Assembly: GCA_902772745.1 (NCBI GenBank)
Contig: CACYBV010000217.1
Coordinates: 1 to 8,363 of the forward strand
DNA: 8,363 nucleotides
Source of the DNA: an uncultured Eubacteriales bacterium
Lineage (GTDB): Bacteria; Bacillota; Clostridia; Lachnospirales; Lachnospiraceae
Direction of reading: 5' to 3'
Under the pieces are notes generated by a model. That model did not search any database, had not been told where the DNA came from, and saw only the letters and a list, made by a program, of their open reading frames with translations. Within the stretch, counting starts at the first letter, position 1. Each line of letters starts with the position of its first letter. The position numbers were made by a program, and so were the translations under genes. Below, piece by piece: positions 1 through 5,296 of the stretch.

Positions 1-1154
1 AGGTCCCGCCACACCGGCGAGAAGCCCCGAAGATAAGTGACAACTTCCTTTACCGCGCCGATGATCTCATCCACCTCCGCTTCCGTGATCTCCTCGCTGA
101 TTGAAAGCCTCAGAGACCCGTGCGCCACATCGTGCACTCTTCCGATCGCGAGAATCACATGGCTCGGATCCAGAGACCCGGAAGTGCATGCGGAGCCGGA
201 AGATGCCTGAATCCCCTTATCATCGAGAAGCAGGAGGAGGGACTCGCCCTCGATGCCTTCAAAGCAGAAATTCACATTGCCCGGGAGACGTTTTTCTGCG
301 TCCCCGTTCAGTGCCGAATGCGGGATCTCCGAAAGCCCTGCGATCAGCCGGTCGCGCATGGCGGTCATATGCGCTGCATTTTCCGGCATCGCGGAGACCG
401 CATCCTTCATTGCCTGCGCCATCGCCGCAATCCCCGGGACATTTTCGGTGCCGGCGCGTTTGCCGCGCTCCTGTGCCCCGCCTTCGATCAGGTTTGTGAG
501 CGCGGTTCCTTTTTTCGCATACAGGAATCCGACGCCTTTCGGTCCGTGGAATTTGTGCGCGGAAGCCGACAGCAGATCAATGTTGTCCAGAACGACATTG
601 ACCGGAATGTGTCCGATCGCCTGCACCGCGTCCGTATGGAACAGAACTTTGTGCTTCCTGCAGATCGCACCGATTTCCCGGATCGGCTGAATTGTCCCGA
701 TCTCGTTGTTCGCGGTCATGATCGTGACGAGGCAGGTGTCGTCTCTGATCGCCTGCTCCAGTTCCGAAGGGACCACGAGGCCGTTCTCGTGAACCGGGAG
801 AAGCGTCACCGTAAAGCCCTCTTTTTCCAGTTTCTGAAGCGTATGCAGCACCGCATGATGCTCAAACGCGGAGGAAATGATATGTGTTTTCCCTTTCCGC
901 CGGCCGATCTCGGCCGCGGAACGGATTGCCTGGTTGTCAGCCTCGGATCCGCCTGAAGTGAAAAAGATTTCTCTCGGACTCGCACCGATCAGCGCAGCCA
1001 CCTCATCCCGTGCCTGCTCGAGGACTTCTTTCGCTTTCTGACCGGTTTCATAGAGGCTTGACGGATTCCCGTAGCACTCTTTCATCAGTTTTGTCATGGT
1101 TTCGATCGCCGCGTCGCTCATTCTCGTCGTAGCGGCGTTATCCGCATAAATCAC
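1..1154 (-). CDS. nifS: Cysteine desulfurase, NifS/IscS type (3' end cut by window edge)
   Basis: This PLP enzyme removes sulfur from L-cysteine as an enzyme-bound persulfide and passes it to Fe-S cluster scaffolds or tRNA thiolation in the cytosol. The reverse strand reads without a stop for 384 codons, from a GTG at 1154 to the window edge. The conserved start IYADNAATT follows the GTG directly. An AAAGGAG lies 11 nt upstream at 1166-1172, a slightly long gap, but no better start keeps the conserved N-terminus. EHHAV (His99-His100) holds the PLP-stacking histidine. SASAHKFHGPKG holds the Schiff-base lysine, Lys201. SSGSACTSGS, with Cys323, is the catalytic loop of group I enzymes. The last visible residues, FSPVWRD, lie close to the normal C-terminus, so only a few residues are missing. 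It is transcribed divergently from the IscR-like gene, which probably represses it. The family is certain; the partner scaffold (NifU, IscU or ThiI) is not visible. Confidence 0.96.
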   Translation of the reverse strand, partial: MIYADNAATTRMSDAAIETMTKLMKECYGNPSSLYETGQKAKEVLEQARDEVAALIGASPREIFFTSGGSEADNQAIRSAAEIGRRKGKTHIISSAFEHHAVLHTLQKLEKEGFTVTLLPVHENGLVVPSELEQAIRDDTCLVTIMTANNEIGTIQPIREIGAICRKHKVLFHTDAVQAIGHIPVNVVLDNIDLLSASAHKFHGPKGVGFLYAKKGTALTNLIEGGAQERGKRAGTENVPGIAAMAQAMKDAVSAMPENAAHMTAMRDRLIAGLSEIPHSALNGDAEKRLPGNVNFCFEGIEGESLLLLLDDKGIQASSGSACTSGSLDPSHVILAIGRVHDVAHGSLRLSISEEITEAEVDEIIGAVKEVVTYLRGFSPVWRD

Positions 1155-1195
1155 CGAATTTCGAACTCCTTTCAATATTTTAACCTTGCATGCGA

Positions 1196-1224
1196 AGTAT
1201 ACACCCTTTCACCTACTATGTCAA
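1196..1224 (-). promoter_or_regulatory. Promoter of the cysteine desulfurase gene
   Basis: On the minus strand, TTGACA (1224-1219) and TATACT (1201-1196) are separated by exactly 17 bp, close to the sigma-A consensus. The start codon lies 41 bp beyond the -10 box, giving a short leader with the ribosome site. The ACCTA/TAGGT dyad (1211-1229) covers the -35 box and half of the spacer, a natural position for repression. Confidence 0.85.
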
Positions 1225-1229
1225 TAGGT
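1211..1229. promoter_or_regulatory. Putative IscR-like operator over the nifS promoter
   Basis: ACCTA (1211-1215) and TAGGT (1225-1229) form an inverted repeat with 9 bp between the arms. It sits on the -35 box and spacer of the nifS promoter. The extended arm ATAGGTAAAT (1224-1233) is repeated exactly inverted as ATTTACCTAT (1250-1259) on the other promoter, so both promoters carry the same word. Rrf2 regulators bind dyads of about this size. The assignment to the adjacent IscR-like protein rests on position and symmetry, not on a confirmed site. Confidence 0.6.
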
Positions 1230-1246
1230 AAATATGTCAAAAAGCC

Positions 1247-1275
1247 TTGATTTACCTATCTGCCTATTGTATAAT
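1247..1275 (+). promoter_or_regulatory. Promoter of the IscR-like regulator gene
   Basis: TTGATT (1247-1252) and a perfect TATAAT (1270-1275) have a 17-bp spacer. The gene starts 97 bp downstream of the -10 box, leaving a leader of about 90 nt. A palindrome (1263-1278) covers the -10 box, and the shared word ATTTACCTAT overlaps the -35 box, consistent with autorepression. Confidence 0.85.
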
Positions 1276-1278
1276 AGG
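1263..1278. promoter_or_regulatory. Putative IscR-like operator over the iscR -10 box
   Basis: CCTATT (1263-1268) and AATAGG (1273-1278) are perfect 6-bp inverted arms around GTAT and overlap the TATAAT. A wider imperfect dyad surrounds them: TTTACCTAT (1251-1259) against ATAGGGTAAA (1274-1283), with one extra base in the right arm. The CCTA/TAGG core is shared with the dyad at 1211-1229. Binding by the neighbouring regulator is inferred. Confidence 0.55.
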
Positions 1279-1289
1279 GTAAACAGAAA

Positions 1290-1326
1290 CCGCTGCAGCG
1301 GCAGTAAGACCGGATCCGGATCCGGT
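1290..1326. repeat. Two perfect palindromes in the iscR leader
   Basis: CCGCTGCAGCGG (1290-1301) is a perfect 12-bp palindrome. Eight bases later, 1309-1326 is a perfect 18-bp palindrome built from overlapping CCGGATCCGG units. Both lie just downstream of the iscR transcription start. As RNA they would make poor hairpins because they have no loop, so a protein site or chance is as likely as a leader structure. No riboswitch or T-box pattern was recognised here. Confidence 0.5.
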
Positions 1327-1371
1327 TCCGATTACGTCCGCTGAGAGAACAGTAAAAAAGGAGAAATACCC

Positions 1372-1779
1372 ATGATTTCCACCAAAGGGCGCTACGCGAT
1401 CCGTGTGATGCTGGACCTCGCAGAACATGAAAACGGCAGTTGGATTCCGCTCAAGGACATCGCGGAAAGACAGCAGATATCCAAAAAATATCTGGAAATC
1501 ATCGTCAAGGATATGGTTTCCGGCGGGCTTGTTGCCGGCACTTCCGGAAAAGGCGGCGGATATAAGCTTTTAAGGAAGCCCGAAGAATATACGATCGGAG
1601 AGGTGTTGGAAAGGATGGAGGGCACTCTCTCCCCCGTTGCCTGTCTGAAGGCCGGCGGAATCGAGTGCCCGAGACGTGATATATGCGAAACGCTTCCGAT
1701 GTGGGAAGAATACGATCAGATCCAGCGTGACTTTTTCAACGGAAAGAAACTTTCGGACCTGATGCAGAAAGCCCGCTGA
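1372..1779 (+). CDS. iscR: Rrf2-family transcriptional regulator, IscR-like
   Basis: This is a 135-residue DNA-binding regulator of the Rrf2 family, the normal length for IscR-type proteins. The N-terminus MISTKGRYAIRVMLDLA is the typical first helix. A winged helix-turn-helix follows (about 25-65), with ISKKYLEIIVKDM as recognition helix and SGKGGGYKL as wing. The C-terminal half has three cysteines, Cys91, Cys99 and Cys105, where IscR holds its [2Fe-2S] cluster. Their spacing is CX7CX5C, against CX5CX5C in the E. coli protein, and the nearby histidine ligand of E. coli is not at the matching place. GGAG (1360-1363) sits 8 nt before the ATG. The gene is divergent from nifS and separated by a region with dyads on both promoters, which supports a role in sensing Fe-S status and repressing nifS and itself. 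A CymR-like role in cysteine metabolism is an alternative, but the three cysteines argue for IscR. Confidence 0.9.
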   Translation: MISTKGRYAIRVMLDLAEHENGSWIPLKDIAERQQISKKYLEIIVKDMVSGGLVAGTSGKGGGYKLLRKPEEYTIGEVLERMEGTLSPVACLKAGGIECPRRDICETLPMWEEYDQIQRDFFNGKKLSDLMQKAR

Positions 1780-1811
1780 AAGGCCGAACACGGATACCTC
1801 CGCAGGAGACA

Positions 1812-3092
1812 TCAGTCCTTGTTCACCACGAGTGAAAGGTCTCCTGACACCGCTGCGCGGATCACGGGCGCCATGTACGGATCCACATCTTCCGCCGTCA
1901 TCGGAACCGGCATATTCTGAAGCTTCATTCGAAGCTCCGGCTTCTTCGCGGCGGCAAGGATCCGGTCCACATGGTCTTCTGTAAATCCGGGGAGCTCCGA
2001 AAGCCTTGCCGGCGCCCCGATCGACACGGAAAAACCGATCAGGCCTCTCGCTACAGCTTCCGCGCGCGTACGGCCTGAGAGGGTTTCCGGATCCTGCTCC
2101 ATGAATCCGAACTTCCGAAGCACTTTCCCGACCGAAATCAGCTGCTTCTGGATCGCCGGCGCATAGAAAACAGTATAGTAAGGATTCATGATTCCGCAGG
2201 CAGATCCGTGCGGCACAACGTCGATCAGAGAGAAGCTTGTCAGGTGCGCGCCCGAGGTTCCGCCGACCATGATCGCATATCCGCCGAGGTCCGTCGCGAT
2301 GCCGATCGCTTCCCGGGCGGACTCATCCTGCGGGTTTTCTATGACCTTCTTTGCATTTCCGAGAATCAGTTCGAGCGCCGTGAGGCAGAGCATTTCCGCC
2401 TTCCCGTAAGTTTCCGGTTTTGCGCCGTAAAACACTTCCAGCGTGTGGGCAATGCCGTCCAGAGCGCCGTCGATCGTGACGGAGCGGGGCATCGAAAGCG
2501 TTGCCTGATAATCAAAAAGCGCCGCCTGCGGAACAATCGCCGGATCCACAATCAGGAGTTTCTGTGCGGACTCGGGGTCTGTGATATTGGCATACTTCGT
2601 GAGGTGCGCGCCTGAAGAGCTGGCGGTTTCGACTGCGATATGCGGGATCATTTTCCGCCCGGTCCGCTGAAGCTCCGAGGAAACAATGCCCGTTCCGAAG
2701 TAGTGATCGATCTCCGGCGTAACTGCATCCCCGAGGACGGAAAGCGCAATCGCCGCCTTCACCGCGTCGATCGCGGATCCGCCGCCGAAGCTCACAACCA
2801 CGTCCGGCCGGTAATGCAGGAGATAGGTTTCAATGCGGTAAACGTCTTCTCTCGGAGCGTTCGGCCGTGCGCCGGGGACGATGCTTTCCGGCACCAGTTC
2901 GCATCCTGCCCTGCGGATCGCATCAATCGCCTGCTCTGTCAGCGCCCTGTAGGTCGGGGTCGAGACCAGCATCACGCGTTTCCCGAAATGTGCTGTAAGC
3001 TCCCCGATCCTATCGAGAACGCCTCTGCCGAAAATATAATCCTCTCCCTTCCATTCGCGAAGAAGTTCCCTGCCTTTTTCCAATGCTGTCAT
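1812..3092 (-). CDS. Iron-type (group III) alcohol dehydrogenase
   Basis: This is a 426-residue protein of the iron-containing alcohol dehydrogenase family (NAD(P)-dependent alcohol/aldehyde interconversion in the cytosol), slightly longer than the usual 380-400. The N-terminal half is the nucleotide-binding domain: DVVVSFGGGSAIDA (97-110) is the dinucleotide loop and ETASSSGAHLTKYA (155-168) corresponds to the family's threonine/serine-rich segment. The helical C-terminal half carries the likely metal ligands Asp212 and His216 (LDGIAHTLE), His283 (GAHLTSFSL) and His295 (VVPHG). The last two are 12 apart rather than the 14 of FucO-type enzymes, marking a distinct subgroup. AAAGGA lies about 9 nt before the ATG. 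It is the last of four co-directional genes, 23 bp after the SnoaL-like gene, and its 3' end faces iscR across 32 bp. The substrate and true metal cannot be told from sequence. Confidence 0.92.
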   Translation of the reverse strand: MTALEKGRELLREWKGEDYIFGRGVLDRIGELTAHFGKRVMLVSTPTYRALTEQAIDAIRRAGCELVPESIVPGARPNAPREDVYRIETYLLHYRPDVVVSFGGGSAIDAVKAAIALSVLGDAVTPEIDHYFGTGIVSSELQRTGRKMIPHIAVETASSSGAHLTKYANITDPESAQKLLIVDPAIVPQAALFDYQATLSMPRSVTIDGALDGIAHTLEVFYGAKPETYGKAEMLCLTALELILGNAKKVIENPQDESAREAIGIATDLGGYAIMVGGTSGAHLTSFSLIDVVPHGSACGIMNPYYTVFYAPAIQKQLISVGKVLRKFGFMEQDPETLSGRTRAEAVARGLIGFSVSIGAPARLSELPGFTEDHVDRILAAAKKPELRMKLQNMPVPMTAEDVDPYMAPVIRAAVSGDLSLVVNKD

Positions 3093-3115
3093 GCTGTTCA
3101 GTCCTTTCCTGTGAT

Positions 3116-4108
3116 TTACAGGCTGTCCTGGTCCTTCCGGCCGACACCCGCGGGAAATTCATGCACCGCGTTGATGGCCTCTGCCTCTTCCTTGGTCAGA
3201 TCCATTTTCGACCAGTCAATATACTTCTCATAGCCCGCGTAGTCGCTGATCCGGATACTGATGAGCCGCCCGTCTTCGCCGCGCATGTAGGCTGCAATCC
3301 CGGAAAGCGCCACGCGCTGCAGGTCCTCACGCCCTTTGTCGGCGATCACGTGCACCCACTCGATGACGCCGGTCACACCGTCGTCGATCAGGGTCTCGTA
3401 GCGCATCGCGACCTTCGCGGGAATATAGGATGCCATATGCGTATAGGTTTCCCGAAGCGCTTCCATCCCGCGCTCGTGCGGATGCCCGCCGTAAGGGCCG
3501 TATCCGCCGAAAACGCAGTCCGGATGCATGCAGGCGAGAATCCTTTCGACATCCACCGAAGGCACGTGGTGCAGTGCGGTATAATACTCCTTCACAGCAC
3601 CCGTAAGAAGCCCGGGATCGCCCATCTCCAGATGTGCCGATCGGAACATGGGCTTCCGGTAAGGCTCCAGATGCGGAACAAATGTGCAGTGGCAGTAGAT
3701 ACGGACCTCCTCAAGGGTATGCTGCGCGCCGAGATCCGCAACAACAAACATCGGGACCTCGTCGATCATACCGTCCCGGACAAAGGAAACCACCAGTTCC
3801 GATACCGACCGTCCGCCGGCTCTGGTCTGGAACATCGGGCGGACGGTGAAGCTTTCCGCTTCAAAACGCGCCGCAAATCCCGCCGCAAATTCCCGGATCC
3901 GTTCCCGTCCTTCAAAGCGTCCGTAAGGCGCGTCCACTGCGGGAAGCTCCTCTGTAAACTGCTTCCTTTCGCGGAAAATCTCCGCCGCCTCAGTAAACTT
4001 TCCCTCTGATATGGCCTGCATCAGAAGGATTTCCGGCGAATCCATGAGGATGCCCTTCTGCGGTTCCGTATAAAGGGTGCTGAGTTCGCACCGGTTTCTG
4101 ATTTCCAT
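3116..4108 (-). CDS. Protein with two tandem SnoaL-like (NTF2-fold) domains
   Basis: This is a 330-residue soluble protein with no signal peptide or membrane segment. Two SnoaL-like (NTF2-superfamily) domains can be made out by layout. The first is about 24-155, with helices at 24-50 and 65-82 and strands through SELVVSFV and EEVRIYCHCTFV. The second is about 168-300, with KEYYTALHHVPSVDVERIL, the HPDCVF turn, GMEALRETYTHMA, and strands VTGVIEWVHVIA and GRLISIRISDYA. Such folds form cone-shaped pockets used by isomerases, cyclases, dehydratases and small-molecule binders. Single-domain members of about 130-150 residues are usual, so a fusion is less common. A charged tail (300-330) follows. 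The start is supported by AGAGGAG 7 nt before the ATG at 4108; a later Met22 has no good ribosome site. The gene lies 28 bp after the hydrolase and 23 bp before the dehydrogenase, suggesting work on the same small molecule. The function is unknown, and the fold call is by eye. Confidence 0.75.
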   Translation of the reverse strand: MEIRNRCELSTLYTEPQKGILMDSPEILLMQAISEGKFTEAAEIFRERKQFTEELPAVDAPYGRFEGRERIREFAAGFAARFEAESFTVRPMFQTRAGGRSVSELVVSFVRDGMIDEVPMFVVADLGAQHTLEEVRIYCHCTFVPHLEPYRKPMFRSAHLEMGDPGLLTGAVKEYYTALHHVPSVDVERILACMHPDCVFGGYGPYGGHPHERGMEALRETYTHMASYIPAKVAMRYETLIDDGVTGVIEWVHVIADKGREDLQRVALSGIAAYMRGEDGRLISIRISDYAGYEKYIDWSKMDLTKEEAEAINAVHEFPAGVGRKDQDSL

Positions 4109-4136
4109 AGGTTTTCTCCTCTGTGTGCTGTGATGA

Positions 4137-4871
4137 TTATGAAAAGTACTCCTTCACCGCATCGACGACCTGCGAAAGATGCCGCGTATAGCAGTGGTCG
4201 TCTCCGGGGATGATGACAAGCTTCGCGTTTTTGTAGAGCTCCGCCGCCTTCTTGGCGTAGGAAAGCGGAACCGCCTCATCCTGATCGCCCTGGATCAGAA
4301 GCACCGGCCCCTCGTAACGCGCGATTTCATCCTCCGGATGAATGGTCTGCGCCACCCGGATATAGTTTCCGGAAAGGCGGAGCATTCCGTTGGAAAGCTC
4401 GTCGGGGATATGCTTCGGATCATAGGGGATCCCGAGCATATTTCCGGCTCTTGCGCCGTCCGGAATCATCCAGGCCGGGGAAAGCGGCATCACGGCTTTG
4501 AAATCGTCCGTACGCATGCCGGCAATCAGCATCGTAAGAAGCCCGCCCTGGGAATGTCCGGTAATATAAAGATCCGTAACGAAGTCCAGCGTTTTCGCAT
4601 AATCCACGACCGCAAGCGCGTTCGTGACCCACTTGTAGAGCGTGTGGTTCCGGAATTCCCCGTCGCTCTTTCCGTGTCCGTACATTTCCACGCGGAGCGT
4701 CGCGATTCCGCAGTCCCGAAGCGCCTCCGAAACCGCAAGGATATGAGGCTCTTCCATGTGGCCTGTAAACCCGTGAATCACGATGCAGAGCGGGCATTTT
4801 TCTGCGCCTTCCGGCTTCTCGAGCTTCGCGTGAAGACGGATTCCGTCGTCATTGATGTAAAACTCCTGCAT
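4137..4871 (-). CDS. Alpha/beta hydrolase, cinnamoyl/feruloyl-esterase-like
   Basis: This 244-residue serine hydrolase lacks a signal peptide, so it should act in the cytosol. HGFTGH (33-38) forms the oxyanion hole. GHSQGG (105-110) holds the nucleophile Ser107. GDQDEAVP (195-202) supplies the acid, probably Asp198, and GDDHCY (224-229) supplies His226. A segment of about 50 residues between the nucleophile and the acid (131-180), rich in Pro, Gly and Met, is placed like the lid over the substrate pocket. The length, the HGFTGH motif with its following EPH, and the lid resemble the small cytosolic cinnamoyl/feruloyl esterases of gut bacteria such as Lactobacillus and Butyrivibrio. That is similarity from memory, so acyl-ester hydrolysis is likely but the substrate is open. 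AAGGAGG lies 6 nt before the ATG. It starts 13 bp after the acylphosphatase gene ends and is second in the operon. Confidence 0.9.
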   Translation of the reverse strand: MQEFYINDDGIRLHAKLEKPEGAEKCPLCIVIHGFTGHMEEPHILAVSEALRDCGIATLRVEMYGHGKSDGEFRNHTLYKWVTNALAVVDYAKTLDFVTDLYITGHSQGGLLTMLIAGMRTDDFKAVMPLSPAWMIPDGARAGNMLGIPYDPKHIPDELSNGMLRLSGNYIRVAQTIHPEDEIARYEGPVLLIQGDQDEAVPLSYAKKAAELYKNAKLVIIPGDDHCYTRHLSQVVDAVKEYFS

Positions 4872-4884
4872 TTTTTCCTCCTTG

Positions 4885-5166
4885 TCAGTACCATTCCGTA
4901 CGGAAGCGGCGTTCGTCCTCGATGAGCGGGATTTTTTCCGCTTCCATGTCCGAGATCTCGATAAACCTTCCCTGTTGAATCATCCGGATCACTTCATCGA
5001 TCATAAGCTCCGTTCCCTGGATCTCCATGACGACGCTCCCGTCGTACTCATTGCGGACCCAGCCGGTCGCGCCAACGCGGTCCGCCGCGTTTCGAGCCCG
5101 AAAACGGAAGCCGACGCCCTGTACTTCACCGTAAAAGACGATTCTTTTTCGGACGATTTTCTGCAT
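4885..5166 (-). CDS. acyP: Acylphosphatase
   Basis: This 93-residue enzyme hydrolyses the carboxyl-phosphate bond of acyl phosphates (EC 3.6.1.7); the length matches the family. Signature 1 is GEVQGVGFRFRA (13-24), with the phosphate-cradle loop and catalytic Arg21. Signature 2 is GWVRNEYDGSV (35-45), with Asn39, which positions the water. Both catalytic residues are present, so it should be active. AAGGAG lies 6 nt before the ATG. It is the first gene behind the promoter at 5211-5239, and the next ribosome site follows its stop directly, so translation is probably coupled to the hydrolase. In bacteria, acyP often sits beside unrelated genes, so its link to the rest of the operon may be positional only. 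The C-terminal residues FRTEWY take the place of the usual final strand. Confidence 0.95.
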   Translation of the reverse strand: MQKIVRKRIVFYGEVQGVGFRFRARNAADRVGATGWVRNEYDGSVVMEIQGTELMIDEVIRMIQQGRFIEISDMEAEKIPLIEDERRFRTEWY

Positions 5167-5210
5167 CAGACACTCCTTCGGATGATAAAGTCCACCCGGT
5201 TTCTCTTGCT

Positions 5211-5239
5211 ATTGTAGCCTATGCCCTGTGATTTTTCAA
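5211..5239 (-). promoter_or_regulatory. Promoter of the four-gene acyP-hydrolase-SnoaL-adh operon
   Basis: On the minus strand TTGAAA (5239-5234) and TACAAT (5216-5211) are 17 bp apart, a good sigma-A match. The acyP start codon lies 45 bp past the -10 box. No other promoter of this quality was seen in the gaps of 13, 28 and 23 bp between the four genes, which supports a single transcript of about 3.4 kb. No clear operator was recognised around it. Confidence 0.8.
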
Positions 5240-5258
5240 GGGATAAATTCGCCCATAC

Positions 5259-5284
5259 AGACGGCGGCCGTCCGGCCGCCGTCT
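5259..5284 (-). terminator. GC-rich hairpin after the lipoprotein gene, probable terminator
   Basis: AGACGGCGGCCG (5259-5270) and CGGCCGCCGTCT (5273-5284) are perfect 12-bp complements with almost no loop; opening one pair gives a 4-nt loop GTCC. It begins 12 bp after the lipoprotein stop and ends before the acyP promoter, the right place for a terminator. It lacks a clear T-run on either side, so it may need Rho or act as a 3' stabiliser. Confidence 0.6.
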
Positions 5285-5296
5285 CCTGGATTTTGA

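Noticed and set aside
120..956. Long plus-strand open frame of 278 codons
   Set aside because: It is antisense to the cysteine desulfurase, whose conserved motifs run through the same bases. The product is rich in Arg, His and Cys with no family pattern, as expected of a GC-rich shadow frame.
1284..1371. Possible riboswitch or T-box in the iscR leader
   Set aside because: The leader is only about 90 nt and shows no T-box, conserved riboswitch core or terminator/antiterminator pair, only the two palindromes.
1803..1846. Dyad CAGGAGAC/GTCTCCTG with an inner TTCAC/GTGAA stem at the convergent ends of iscR and adh
   Set aside because: It sits where a bidirectional terminator could be, but it is interrupted, has no T-run on either side and lies mostly inside the adh coding end, so it is not called a terminator.
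3083..4009. Plus-strand open frame of 308 codons
   Set aside because: It lies opposite the double SnoaL-like gene, which has a good ribosome site, operon spacing and a recognisable fold pattern. The plus frame has no ribosome site and a shadow-like Arg/His-rich product.
4179..4925. Plus-strand open frame of 248 codons
   Set aside because: It is antisense to the alpha/beta hydrolase with its complete catalytic triad and has no promoter or ribosome site of its own.
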